64,000 nucleotides of DNA from Bacteroidetes bacterium GWF2_33_16 (GCA_001768565.1 MEOE01000010.1:62001-126000); one strand, 5' to 3'; shown: positions 19,648-28,646, counted from the stretch's first letter. The notes: generated by a model from the letters alone, not told the origin. Translations and numbers: made by a program.

Positions 19648-20277
19648 ATGTCAGTTTTAGTAGGTAAAAAAGCACCATCGTTTAAAACCGATGCTGTAAT
19701 AAATGGGAATCAGATTGTTCAGGATTTCTCATTAGATCAATATTTAGGTAAGAAATATGTGTTGTTTTATTTCTATCCAGCCGATTTTACTTTTGTTTGT
19801 CCAACCGAGATACTTGCTTTTCAGGAAAAAATTGATGAATTTGAAAAACGAAATGTAGCTGTTGTTGGCTGTTCTGTCGATTCGGCATTCTCTCATTGGA
19901 AATGGTTACAAAGCGAATTAAAAGAAGGAGGAATTAAAGGAGTTAAATATCCAATAGTTGCAGATCTTTCGAAAACTATTTCCGAAAACTATGATGTTTT
20001 AGCCGGATATTATGATTATGATGATGATAACCAAAGTATTTTTATCGGAACGCCACAAGCATATAGAGGTTTATTTTTAATTGATAAAAAAGGGATAGTT
20101 CGCCATCAACTGGTTAACGATATGCCACTTGGCAGAAGTGTTGATGAAGCCTTACGAACTATCGATGCACTTCAGTATTTCGAAGAAAATGGCGAAGTTT
20201 GTCCGGCAAACTGGAAAAAAGGCGAAAGAGCAATAAAACCAACGCAAGAAGGAATCTCAGATTACTTAAGTAATTAA
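19648..20277 (+). CDS. 2-Cys peroxiredoxin (AhpC/Prx1 type)
   Basis: Reduces hydrogen peroxide and organic or peroxynitrite peroxides using thiols. 209 residues: the peroxidatic cysteine is Cys51 in FTFVCPTE, with the upstream conserved FYPADF, and the resolving cysteine is Cys185 in GEVCPANWKKG, both features of typical 2-Cys AhpC/Prx1 enzymes. Cytoplasmic. No ahpF neighbour, so the reductant is probably thioredoxin or an unlinked AhpF. A terminator follows it. Confidence 0.94.
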   Translation: MSVLVGKKAPSFKTDAVINGNQIVQDFSLDQYLGKKYVLFYFYPADFTFVCPTEILAFQEKIDEFEKRNVAVVGCSVDSAFSHWKWLQSELKEGGIKGVKYPIVADLSKTISENYDVLAGYYDYDDDNQSIFIGTPQAYRGLFLIDKKGIVRHQLVNDMPLGRSVDEALRTIDALQYFEENGEVCPANWKKGERAIKPTQEGISDYLSN

Positions 20278-20297
20278 TAAAAAATACTTTTTATTAA

Positions 20298-20326
20298 AAG
20301 CATCTCTATTCGGGATGCTTTTTTTA
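20298..20326 (+). terminator. Terminator after the peroxiredoxin gene
   Basis: AAGCATCTC (20298-20306) pairs with GGGATGCTT (20312-20320), one G-T wobble, loop TATTC, then a T-run that merges with the pabB -7 element. Confidence 0.85.
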
Positions 20327-20332
20327 TTTTTG
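20325..20332 (+). promoter_or_regulatory. -7 element TATTTTTG immediately before pabB
   Basis: Exact TAnnTTTG match ending 4 bases before the pabB ATG; it overlaps the T-tract of the preceding terminator. If used, the transcript would be leaderless or nearly so. Confidence 0.4.
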
Positions 20333-20336
20333 TTGA

Positions 20337-21647
20337 ATGAGGACATATCTTAAAATTGATATTCACGATATTCGTTTATTCAAACAGAAATTACTTACAT
20401 GGGGAAATACTTTCGATACATTTATTTTTTTGGACAGCAATGACTTCCCCAAGATCAATAATGAATTTAACTACTTCGAATATGAATTTTTAGCCGGAAT
20501 ATCTGTAAAAGAAGAATTAAAAGCATCCGCCAAAGAGAACTTCGAAACGCTGAAAAAGTTCTCAAATAATCATAATAATTGGATATTTGGGTATTTATCA
20601 TACGACCTAAAAAATGAGATTGAAACCTTAACATCAGATAATACTGATGAATTGCAGTTCCCTTTATTGCATTTCTTTATTCCTGAGATTGTTATACTAT
20701 TTAAAAATCAGCAGGTTGAGGTTCATTATTATCAAGAACAATATTCAGATGATGACATTATTAAGCTGATAAAATCAATTGAACAAATTGAGATTTGCAG
20801 GTTATCAGCTACTACAACAAAGATAGACTTGCATTCCAGATTTTCTAAAACAGAATACATTGCATCGGTTGAGAAATTGAAACACCACATTCAGATTGGC
20901 GATATTTATGAGGCAAACTTTTGTCAGGAATTTTATTTTAATTCAGCAATCGATCCTTTAGAAACATTTTTAAAACTTAAAGAGCTCTCTCCCACTCCAT
21001 TTTCTTGTTTTTATAAATTTGATAATAAATACTTGATTTGTGCTAGTCCGGAAAGATTTATTAAAAAAGCAGGTAATAAAATAATTTCTCAACCCATAAA
21101 AGGAACAATTAGAAGAGGGAAAAGCGAAGAAGAAGATATCATACTTAAAGAAAAACTTTTAAATGATCCTAAAGAGCGTGCCGAAAATGTTATGATTGTT
21201 GATTTAGTACGAAACGATCTTTCGCGAACAGCAAAAAAAGGATCGGTAAAAGTAGAGGAGCTATATGGAGTTTACAGTTTTCAACAGGTTCACCAGATGA
21301 TTTCTACGATAGTATCTGAGGTTGAAGAAGTCACAGATATTATTGATATAATAAAAAATGCTTTCCCTATGGGTTCAATGACTGGAGCACCGAAAATAAG
21401 AGCAATGCAACTTATGGAACAATATGAAAGAACTAAACGTGGATTATATTCAGGTGCTGTAGGTTTTATGACTCCAGAAAAAAACTTTGATTTTAACGTG
21501 GTTATACGCAGTATTTTATACAACAAAGCAAAAAATTATGTATCTTTTACCGTTGGTGGAGCAATAACCAGTTTATCGGAACCAGACAAAGAATATGAAG
21601 AATGCATGGTAAAAGCAAAAGCAATAACCGATTTATTTAACCTATAA
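20337..21647 (+). CDS. pabB: Aminodeoxychorismate synthase component I
   Basis: Aminates chorismate to 4-amino-4-deoxychorismate for folate synthesis, using ammonia from a PabA-type glutaminase. 436 residues. The C-terminal chorismate-binding domain contains PIKGTIRRG; the lysine in PIKGT is diagnostic for PabB (TrpE has PIAGT). Further motifs are NVMIVDLVRNDLSR and AFPMGSMTGAPKIRAM. No pabA or lyase (pabC) gene is adjacent. The stop is two bases before the tilS start, so the two genes are certainly co-transcribed. Confidence 0.92.
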   Translation: MRTYLKIDIHDIRLFKQKLLTWGNTFDTFIFLDSNDFPKINNEFNYFEYEFLAGISVKEELKASAKENFETLKKFSNNHNNWIFGYLSYDLKNEIETLTSDNTDELQFPLLHFFIPEIVILFKNQQVEVHYYQEQYSDDDIIKLIKSIEQIEICRLSATTTKIDLHSRFSKTEYIASVEKLKHHIQIGDIYEANFCQEFYFNSAIDPLETFLKLKELSPTPFSCFYKFDNKYLICASPERFIKKAGNKIISQPIKGTIRRGKSEEEDIILKEKLLNDPKERAENVMIVDLVRNDLSRTAKKGSVKVEELYGVYSFQQVHQMISTIVSEVEEVTDIIDIIKNAFPMGSMTGAPKIRAMQLMEQYERTKRGLYSGAVGFMTPEKNFDFNVVIRSILYNKAKNYVSFTVGGAITSLSEPDKEYEECMVKAKAITDLFNL

Positions 21648-21649
21648 AT

Positions 21650-22972
21650 ATGATCGACAGGTTTCAGAATTATATACAAGCTAATAACCTATTCAGAAAA
21701 GTAGACAACATTTTACTGGGTGTAAGTGGCGGCATCGATTCTATTGTTATGTTTCATCTTTTCCGAATTTCAGGTTTTACCTTTGGTGTGGCACACTGCA
21801 ATTTCAGTTTAAGAAGCGAAGAATCTGATAAAGATGAGGAATTTGTAAGAAGACTAGCCGATAATTATAACATTCCATTTTATTCAATTCGATTCGATAC
21901 TCAAAAAATTGCCGATAACGAAGGAATATCAATTCAAATGGCAGCACGTGATTTACGTTATGAGTGGTTTGAAGAAATGAGAAAATCGGAAAATTACGAT
22001 TATATTGCCATTGCTCATAACTCTGACGATCAGATTGAAACTTTTTTAATAAATCTTACACGTGGTACAGGTATAAAAGGTCTAAGCGGAATAAAAAACA
22101 AATCGGAAAAGGTTATACGACCCATACTTTTTGCGAGTCGAAAAGAAATAAACGATTTTGCAGGAAAAAATAGTTTCCTTTTTCGCGAAGACTCATCGAA
22201 TAGCTCGCTGAAATATAGCCGCAACCAAATAAGACATGAAATAATTCCCGCTCTGGAAAAGGTAAATCCGAATTTCAGAAAGGTAATGATTGAGAATATT
22301 CAGCGACTTAAAGAAACTGAACATATCTTTAATCATTCGATAATGGAAAAATATTATCGGGTTGTAAAAGAAGAAAATCACTTATTATTTTTTAGTATTA
22401 AAGAGCTTAAAAAGCTTGATCCGGTTGAAACCTACCTGCACGAATTTATAAAGTCTTATGGGTTCTCAAGTACACAAATAAAAGATATAATTTCTGTTTT
22501 CGATAGCACTTCAGGAAAACAGTTTCTTTCTGCAACGCATCGTATTATTAGAGATCGTGATTTTCTTATTCTGGAAGAATTATCTGCTTATAAAGAAAAT
22601 GTATTTTACATAAATAGAGAAGATGTAAAACTTGATTATCCAATTTCCTTATCGATAGAAAAAATTGATATAGACATAGATTATACTATAATAAAGGATT
22701 TTAGTGTTGGTCAATTCGATCTTGAGAAACTTGTTTTTCCACTAACTATTCGCAGATGGCAAACTGGTGATTACTTTATGCCACTTGGAATGGATAATCT
22801 TAAAAAGGTAAGTGATTTTTTTATTGATAAAAAGCTTTCGATAGCAGAAAAGGAAAATGTATGGATTTTAGAAAGTGAGAATAAAATTGTTTGGATAATA
22901 GGATTAAGACCTGACGAAAGGTTTAAAGTTACTACACAAACAAAACATATTTTAAAAATACATTTGAGATAA
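21650..22972 (+). CDS. tilS: tRNA(Ile)-lysidine synthase
   Basis: Modifies C34 of tRNA-Ile(CAU) to lysidine so that it reads AUA. 440 residues: N-terminal PP-loop ATPase domain with SGGIDS at residues 26-31 and HNSDDQIETFLINLTRGTG near 124-142, followed by the TilS substrate-binding and C-terminal domains (RRWQTGDYFMPLGM and the final RPDERFKVT block). Second gene of the pabB-tilS pair. No clear terminator follows it. Confidence 0.95.
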   Translation: MIDRFQNYIQANNLFRKVDNILLGVSGGIDSIVMFHLFRISGFTFGVAHCNFSLRSEESDKDEEFVRRLADNYNIPFYSIRFDTQKIADNEGISIQMAARDLRYEWFEEMRKSENYDYIAIAHNSDDQIETFLINLTRGTGIKGLSGIKNKSEKVIRPILFASRKEINDFAGKNSFLFREDSSNSSLKYSRNQIRHEIIPALEKVNPNFRKVMIENIQRLKETEHIFNHSIMEKYYRVVKEENHLLFFSIKELKKLDPVETYLHEFIKSYGFSSTQIKDIISVFDSTSGKQFLSATHRIIRDRDFLILEELSAYKENVFYINREDVKLDYPISLSIEKIDIDIDYTIIKDFSVGQFDLEKLVFPLTIRRWQTGDYFMPLGMDNLKKVSDFFIDKKLSIAEKENVWILESENKIVWIIGLRPDERFKVTTQTKHILKIHLR

Positions 22973-23103
22973 AAAGGATACAGAATATAGCTCAAATAAA
23001 ATTTTATCAGGAGAAGTCAATGTTTTTAAATTAATGAATTACTTCGGCCGTCAACACTTACCAATGAAAGATTTTATAGTTCTTGCGAACACCCCATTTT
23101 ATA

Positions 23104-23160
23104 GTCATAACGAGCAAAGCGAAGTTATCTTTAAAGATTGCTTCTTCCGAAAGCTTCCGA
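23104..23160. repeat. Degenerate intergenic palindromic repeat (GAAGCAATCT type)
   Basis: Within the 329-base gap between tilS and amtB. It begins GTCATAACGAGCAAAGCGAAG and continues with the imperfect palindrome GAAGTTATCTTT / AAAGATTGCTTC (23121-23144, 10 of 12 pairs). This resembles the widespread intergenic element whose consensus starts GTCATTGCGAGG and has GAAGCAATCT arms. The outer right arm is not recognisable, so it looks like a decayed copy. The rest of the gap holds no gene I can support. Confidence 0.5.
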
Positions 23161-23248
23161 AACGTCCTAAATGACTCATTATCTGTAACTTTTACCGAGG
23201 TTGTCATTTCTTCATCTGCCCGATAGACTCTTACAATGTTTTATGAAA

Positions 23249-23275
23249 AAAGGTTGTCTATTTTGGACAACCTTT
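23249..23275 (-). terminator. Terminator after amtB
   Basis: AAAGGTTGTC (23249-23258) pairs with GACAACCTTT (23266-23275); on the minus strand the stem runs into TTTTTTC. Confidence 0.88.
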
Positions 23276-23301
23276 AAAGAAAGATGAATTTAGATAAAAT
23301 T

Positions 23302-24519
23302 CTACAACGCTCCTTCGTCGTAAGCTCTTTCGCCATGTAAAGCAGCATCTAAGCCTTCTTTTTCATGTGCCTCCGAAACCCTAACTGGAGTAATCATATT
23401 AATTAGAATTAACATTAAATAGGTAAATATAAAAGCATAAACAGAAGCAGCAACAACAGCTACTAGCTCTTTAAAGAAAAATGATGAATTTCCTGCTAAT
23501 AAACCATCAGCACCAGCTGGATTTAAACTTTTATATGCAAAAACTCCAAGTAAAATAGTTCCTAAAAATCCGCCAACGCCATGTACGCCCCATACATCCA
23601 GAGCATCATCCCATTTCATTTTATTTTTTAACTGAACAGCAAAATAACAAACAAATCCGGCTGCAGCACCAATTATAGGAGCCGACCATACAGGAACAAA
23701 ACCAGCACAAGGAGTAATTGTAGCTAAACCTGCTATACCACCAGTTAATAAACCAACCAATTTTGGTTTTCGTTCTCTCGACCACTCAATAATTAACCAG
23801 GTAATAGTTGCAAAAGATGCAGCAATATCTGTATTTAAGAATGCAGTAACTGTAATTCCATCAACAGCGACTTCGCTACCGGCATTAAAACCATACCAAC
23901 CAAACCATAATAATCCACTACCAATAGCAACCAAAGGAATACTATTAGGTGTTGAATTTTTATCAACTCTGGCTCCTACATAAAAGACTGAGGCCAACGC
24001 AGCAAAACCAGCAGTAGCATGAACAACAATACCGCCAGCAAAATCAAGAACGCCCCATTCGGCTAATAAACCACCACCCCAAATCATGTGTACGAAAGGA
24101 TAGTAAACAAAAATTTGCCAAACTGTTAAGAAAATCATGTACGATTTAAATGTAACACGGTTTGCAAAAGCGCCTGTAATAAGAGCAGGAGTTATAATTG
24201 CAAACATCATTTGATAAGCAATAAAAACAAATTCAGGGATTTTACCATTGCTATACAATGTATCAACGCCAACTCCCATTAAAAATGCTTTATCGAAGTT
24301 TCCAATAATTCCGCCAGCACCGCCACTGAAGCATAAAGAATAGCCAAAGAATATCCACAAAACAGTTGTCCATCCCATAGACACAAAGCTTTGAATCATT
24401 ATACCCAAAATATTTCTTTTTGTAGCCAAACCACCATAAAAGAAAGCTAATCCGGGTGTCATTAACATTACCAGGCTAGTTGCTAATAGCATAAACCCAG
24501 TTGAACCAGTTTCTAACAT
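23302..24519 (-). CDS. amtB: Ammonium transporter
   Basis: Inner-membrane trimeric channel-like transporter for ammonium. 405 residues with about 11 transmembrane helices and no cleaved signal (starts MLETGSTGFMLLATSLVMLMTPGLAFFYGG, shown here only by its family pattern of P-G-L-A-F-F-Y-G-G). The Amt signature DFAGGIVVHATAG with the first pore histidine and WGVHGVGGFLGTI with the second are both present. The C-terminal tail is short (GLDAALHGERAYDEGAL). No GlnK/PII gene is adjacent, unlike many amtB loci. It follows the porin-like gene by 34 bases and has an unusually good Shine-Dalgarno. Confidence 0.96.
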   Translation of the reverse strand: MLETGSTGFMLLATSLVMLMTPGLAFFYGGLATKRNILGIMIQSFVSMGWTTVLWIFFGYSLCFSGGAGGIIGNFDKAFLMGVGVDTLYSNGKIPEFVFIAYQMMFAIITPALITGAFANRVTFKSYMIFLTVWQIFVYYPFVHMIWGGGLLAEWGVLDFAGGIVVHATAGFAALASVFYVGARVDKNSTPNSIPLVAIGSGLLWFGWYGFNAGSEVAVDGITVTAFLNTDIAASFATITWLIIEWSRERKPKLVGLLTGGIAGLATITPCAGFVPVWSAPIIGAAAGFVCYFAVQLKNKMKWDDALDVWGVHGVGGFLGTILLGVFAYKSLNPAGADGLLAGNSSFFFKELVAVVAASVYAFIFTYLMLILINMITPVRVSEAHEKEGLDAALHGERAYDEGAL

Positions 24520-24526
24520 ACTATTT

Positions 24527-24533
24527 CTCCTTT
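24527..24533 (-). promoter_or_regulatory. Strong Shine-Dalgarno of amtB
   Basis: AAAGGAG on the minus strand, 7 bases before the ATG at 24519. Canonical sites are rare elsewhere in the window. Confidence 0.65.
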
Positions 24534-24553
24534 ATTAATTAATAATTTATTTG

Positions 24554-25327
24554 TTATAATGAAATTCCAAGAACCATAAAAATATTTTGAGTTTGAGGAT
24601 TGGTAATAACCGATACGGCAAAAGGAACTGAGAAATTATCGGTTACTTTGATTTCTTTTGTACCAGTAATTCCTAAATTAACTACCCCCATATAATCGCC
24701 ATAAAATCCTGATTCGCCCTTATCTAAATCTGGAGCAATAACATTTACACCCAAAAAGGCATTTAATGAAATATCAGAAAGTATAGTTTTTGAATAACCT
24801 AATTCTACATAGGTAGAGTAGAATTTATCGCCATTTGTTTTTCGCTTGTCAGCACCCCAAATATTAGTAGCAACCAGAAGTGTAAAAGGTATTTTCTCCG
24901 TTCCATTAAAAGAAAGTGAAACCTCTGCTATATGACCTGTTTTATCCTCATTAAACTCATAGTAATTATTATTGAACAAGGTGTCATTCGGGAAAAAATA
25001 ATCGGTAATTGTAAAACTTAATAAATCATTAAAAGTGTAAGAAAGATATAAGTCGGTCTCTTGTGTTGCAGCAAAAGAGCCTGATGTAATTTGACTTGTA
25101 GCAAAAGCGCCCCAATATCCAATGGCAAATCCACCAGTCGATAATTCAATTCCCGGCTGAATACTTGGTGATCGGCCAAAATCGGTTCCTCTCCAAACAT
25201 ATCGGCTTACAAAATCAGAACCAATAGTAAAGTTAAACTTGCTTTCTTTAGTTTCTGTTTCCTGCGAAAAAGCAGAAAAATCATGAATTAAAAAAATGAA
25301 TAAGATAATAGAGATTAGTTTTTTCAT
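24554..25327 (-). CDS. Porin-like outer-membrane protein (TorF/Gcw_chp-like) next to amtB
   Basis: 257 residues from the ATG at 25327 (MKKLISIILFIFLI...), which gives a signal peptide ending at SAFSQ; eight in-frame codons upstream are unlikely to be used. The mature protein starts FTIGSDFVSRYVWRGTDFGR, the pattern of the TorF/Gcw_chp family of putative porins (strand with S-R-Y-x-W-R-G), followed by amphipathic strands, and ends VLGISL. Probably an outer-membrane barrel. First gene of the porin-amtB operon, so a role in passage of ammonium or another nitrogen compound is a reasonable inference, not proof. Confidence 0.75.
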   Translation of the reverse strand: MKKLISIILFIFLIHDFSAFSQETETKESKFNFTIGSDFVSRYVWRGTDFGRSPSIQPGIELSTGGFAIGYWGAFATSQITSGSFAATQETDLYLSYTFNDLLSFTITDYFFPNDTLFNNNYYEFNEDKTGHIAEVSLSFNGTEKIPFTLLVATNIWGADKRKTNGDKFYSTYVELGYSKTILSDISLNAFLGVNVIAPDLDKGESGFYGDYMGVVNLGITGTKEIKVTDNFSVPFAVSVITNPQTQNIFMVLGISL

Positions 25328-25368
25328 ATTTACTCTTTTTTTGATTAACAATTAAAATTCTAACCAAA

Positions 25369-25376
25369 CAAAGGTA
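25369..25376 (-). promoter_or_regulatory. -7 element TACCTTTG of the porin-amtB operon
   Basis: Exact TAnnTTTG on the minus strand, 41 bases before the porin ATG. I see no good -33 TTTG, which would be compatible with an activator-dependent promoter. Confidence 0.5.
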
Positions 25377-25504
25377 GAAGTATTAAACTCAGATGTTATA
25401 AGGGTTTTAGCGTAATTATGTTTACAAGAAATACGTAGCTTATAGGTAAATTACCGATATTAAAAATTGCAAAAGGTTAATTAAAAACAGTGTTTTTTAA
25501 GCAA

Positions 25505-25531
25505 TTGATATCTAAATGTTTCTTACTTTTG
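25505..25531 (+). promoter_or_regulatory. Promoter of the histidine kinase/response regulator pair
   Basis: TTG at 25505-25507, 16 bases, then TACTTTTG (exact TAnnTTTG) at 25524-25531; the ATG follows 10 bases later. Confidence 0.5.
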
Positions 25532-25541
25532 AAAACCTGCT

Positions 25542-26954
25542 ATGAAAACAATTTTCAGATATAAAACTACTATTACACAAAAGCTGTTTGTATACTATCT
25601 TTTTTTATGTTTAGCAACAATTGTCATACTAAGCTCATATTCCTATTTTACGGCAAAAAGCGCATTAATATCAAGAACTTACGATCAGTTAACATCAGTT
25701 CGGTTTGAAAAAATTCAAAGTCTTAAGCGATATTTCGATATTAATAAATTAAATCATGATACAAGCTTAACAGACAAAGATATTGAATCGATAAATTCTC
25801 TTATGTTTAATACTAATCCAAGAAACGGCTTGGGTAAAACAGGTGAGGCCTATCTTGTTGATAGTAATTTTAAAATGCTTTCAAGTTCGAGATTCAAGGA
25901 TTATAAGAATTCGATTATTCAGGTTAAAACAAAAGCTACAAAAGATGTTTTTTCAGGGAAATCAGGCACAAACGAGTACCTTGATTATAGGAATGTTAAA
26001 GTTTTTGGATCTTATTCATCACTAGAGGTATCGAATAAAAAATGGGCAGTTATTGCAGAAATTGATGTTGAAGAAGCAATGGTTTCAATTTATACTTTGC
26101 GAAATAGCATAATTCTTTTAAGTATAGTAGTTTCGTTATTTATCTTTGTGTTGGTTTATATCATTTCCAGAAGAATATCGCTACCTGTTATCAGGTTAAA
26201 ACAAGCAGCAGAAATTATTGCTTCAGGAAATTATTCTGTTCAAATAGAAAATGATTCAAACGATGAAATTGGAGAACTTACCGAAGCATTTAATAAAATG
26301 TCAGAGAAAATTGAAATTCAAACACAAGAACTAAAACACGAAAAAACAAAACAAATAACATCCATGATTGATGGACAAGAGAATGAGCGACAAAGACTTT
26401 CGCGTGAATTGCACGATGGATTGGGACAATATATTCTTGCCACAAAAATGAAGCTGGAACGGTTCGAAAATGCATCACCCGAATTGAAACAAAAGATTGT
26501 AGAAGAATCTAAAAGCTTATTGGCTATTATTTCTAAAGAAGTGGTAAGCATGTCAGAAAATCTTGCTCCACCGGTTTTAAATCAATTTGGGTTGATCTCA
26601 GCAATAGAAAATATTTGTGAAGAAATTGGTAAAAACTCAGGAATTAAGATTGAATTTACTCACAATACAGAAGAGAAAAAATGCGACGAAAAAGTAAAAA
26701 TATACCTTTATAGAATAATTCAGGAAGCACTTAATAATATTGTTAAGCACTCGAAAGCCACAGAAGTAAATATAAAACTTGATTTATTAGATCAAATAAA
26801 CTTACGTATTTCAGATAATGGAGTTGGTATTACTTTTGATGAAAACTACAAACCCGGAAATGGAATTTCGAATATGCGCGAACGAACCGAATTGCTTGGA
26901 GGAAAGTTCGAAATAAATCAGATTAATGGTACAACAATAAAAATCAACATATAA
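25542..26954 (+). CDS. Sensor histidine kinase, Cache-HAMP-HisKA_3-HATPase
   Basis: 470 residues. First membrane helix about 12-32, an extracytoplasmic Cache-like domain (~33-180, with GLGKTGEAYLVD typical of Cache sensors), second helix ~184-208, HAMP domain ~209-262, then the NarX-type dimerisation domain with the phosphoacceptor H291 in RLSRELHDGLGQY and a C-terminal HATPase (N box HSKATEVNI preceded by RIIQEALNNIVKH; G box DNGVGI and GNGISNMRER). Inner membrane. The response regulator begins 9 bases after the stop. Position opposite the porin-amtB operon suggests that it senses a nitrogen-related signal; the ligand is unknown. Confidence 0.92.
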   Translation: MKTIFRYKTTITQKLFVYYLFLCLATIVILSSYSYFTAKSALISRTYDQLTSVRFEKIQSLKRYFDINKLNHDTSLTDKDIESINSLMFNTNPRNGLGKTGEAYLVDSNFKMLSSSRFKDYKNSIIQVKTKATKDVFSGKSGTNEYLDYRNVKVFGSYSSLEVSNKKWAVIAEIDVEEAMVSIYTLRNSIILLSIVVSLFIFVLVYIISRRISLPVIRLKQAAEIIASGNYSVQIENDSNDEIGELTEAFNKMSEKIEIQTQELKHEKTKQITSMIDGQENERQRLSRELHDGLGQYILATKMKLERFENASPELKQKIVEESKSLLAIISKEVVSMSENLAPPVLNQFGLISAIENICEEIGKNSGIKIEFTHNTEEKKCDEKVKIYLYRIIQEALNNIVKHSKATEVNIKLDLLDQINLRISDNGVGITFDENYKPGNGISNMRERTELLGGKFEINQINGTTIKINI

Positions 26955-26963
26955 AAGGCTCAA

Positions 26964-27620
26964 ATGAAGATAAATATTATTCTTGCTGATGATCACCAGA
27001 TATTTCGCGATGGAATAAAATCTTTATTATCTGATGAAAGCAATCTTGAGATTATTGGGGAAGCATCGAATGGTGATGAACTATTAAGTTTATTAAAGAT
27101 AAAATCTCCGGATATTCTCATATTGGATTTGTCGATGCCACGAATTACCGGAATTGAGCTTACTAAAATTATAACTGAACAATATCCTGATATAAAAATA
27201 CTTATTCTATCGATGCATAAAAACGAAGAATTTGTTGTAAATGCAATGATAAATGGAGCAAAAGGCTATCTACCTAAAGATACATCAAGAAAGGAATTGC
27301 TTGATGCAATAGCTTCGATTTCTGATGGAGAAGAATATCTGGGTAAATTAATATCATCATCGATACTAAAAAGCTACATTAAAAAATCCTATTCAGGATT
27401 TGATCGATTAGACAAAGAAGAACAACTTACAAGTCGTGAAATAGAAATTATTGAACTGATTGGTAAAGGATTTTCGAACAAAGAAATTGCTGATAAACTT
27501 TTTATAAGTGTTCGTACGGTGGATAGTCATAAAAACCACATTATGTGCAAATTAAAATTACGAACCACTGCAGAATTGATTATTTATGGAATAAAAAATA
27601 AGATCATCGAAATTGAATAA
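26964..27620 (+). CDS. NarL/FixJ-type response regulator
   Basis: 218 residues. Receiver domain (1-125) with acidic pocket D9/D10, phosphoacceptor D55 in ILDLSMPR and the conserved lysine in GYLPKDTSR. C-terminal LuxR-type HTH (~150-215) with LTSREIEIIELIGKGFSNKE and VRTVDSHKNHI. It is the partner of the upstream HisKA_3 kinase by order and spacing. DNA target unknown; the porin-amtB promoter 1.4 kb away is the obvious candidate. Confidence 0.95.
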   Translation: MKINIILADDHQIFRDGIKSLLSDESNLEIIGEASNGDELLSLLKIKSPDILILDLSMPRITGIELTKIITEQYPDIKILILSMHKNEEFVVNAMINGAKGYLPKDTSRKELLDAIASISDGEEYLGKLISSSILKSYIKKSYSGFDRLDKEEQLTSREIEIIELIGKGFSNKEIADKLFISVRTVDSHKNHIMCKLKLRTTAELIIYGIKNKIIEIE

Positions 27621-27647
27621 AACTTATTTAGTCTTTGACTATATATT

Positions 27648-28646
27648 CTAGGGTTTATTAACTATTCGAGGAATTTTTTGTTCCAACATTATTAAATCGG
27701 CTAAAACAATTGCAGTAGCAGCTTCGAGAACTACCGGAACACGTAAAGCAATACAAGTATCGTGGCGGCCTTTTATTTCCAGTTTTTGTACTTCGCCAGT
27801 TTCGAAATTCATAGTTTGCTGAGGTGCAGCAATGCTTGATGTGGGTTTTACAGCAACTCTGAAATAGACTTCATTTCCGTTTGTTATTCCTCCATTTATT
27901 CCGCCTGAATAATTTGTATTTGTTTTTCCCTTTACATCAACAAAAGTATCGTTATGCTGGCTACCTGTCATTTTTGCGGCCAGAAACCCTGATCCAAACT
28001 CAATTCCTTTAATTGCAGGTATTGCAAAAACAATGTGACTAATTAATGATTCGAACGAATCGAAGAAAGGTTCACCTAAGCCAACCGATAGATTTTCTGA
28101 ACGACAATCTACAATTCCACCAATAGAATCGTTCTTTTTCATAGCCTCTTCAATAGCTTTCTCAATATCTTCTAATCCACCGGCTTCGATAAGGGTAGCC
28201 TTAACCATAATCGGATTAATAATTTTTTTTGCAATAACACCAGCAGCAATTAAACCAAGAGTAAGCCTACCGGAGAAATGTCCTCCACCGCGATGATCGT
28301 TAAAACCTCCAAATTTCATTTTAGCAGTAAAGTCGGCATGTCCAGGACGAGGAAATGATAGTAATTCACGGTAGTCTTCTGATTTGGTATTTTTATTTTC
28401 GAAACCAATTATTATAGGTGCACCTGTTGTTTTTCCATTAAAAACACCCGATTTAATTTTTGGTAAATCTTCCTCTATTCGGGGAGTAGTTCCTTTGGCT
28501 CCACTTTTACGACGCTCAATATCGGAAAAAAAATCTTTTTCGTCAATTTCTAATCCCGAAGGACATCCATCAATTATAACTCCCAATTCGTTACCGTGAG
28601 ACTCACCATAAATATGAATTCTGAAAATTCTACCAAATGTATTCAT
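27648..28646 (-). CDS. aroC: Chorismate synthase
   Basis: Final step of the shikimate pathway, converting 5-enolpyruvylshikimate 3-phosphate to chorismate with reduced FMN. 332 residues, slightly below the common 350-400 but with all blocks: GESHGNELGVIIDGCPSG near the N-terminus, RPGHADFTAKMKFGGFNDHRGGG in the middle (shown in part), GSGFLAAKMTGSQHND, SGGINGGITNG and the C-terminal GRHDTCIALRVPVVLEA. It converges on the response regulator gene with a 27-base gap. Not linked to other aro genes here. Confidence 0.95.
   Translation of the reverse strand: MNTFGRIFRIHIYGESHGNELGVIIDGCPSGLEIDEKDFFSDIERRKSGAKGTTPRIEEDLPKIKSGVFNGKTTGAPIIIGFENKNTKSEDYRELLSFPRPGHADFTAKMKFGGFNDHRGGGHFSGRLTLGLIAAGVIAKKIINPIMVKATLIEAGGLEDIEKAIEEAMKKNDSIGGIVDCRSENLSVGLGEPFFDSFESLISHIVFAIPAIKGIEFGSGFLAAKMTGSQHNDTFVDVKGKTNTNYSGGINGGITNGNEVYFRVAVKPTSSIAAPQQTMNFETGEVQKLEIKGRHDTCIALRVPVVLEAATAIVLADLIMLEQKIPRIVNKP

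Noticed and set aside
27648..28646. aroC truncated or frameshifted
   Set aside because: It is short (332 residues) but all family motifs, including the C-terminal one, are in one frame.
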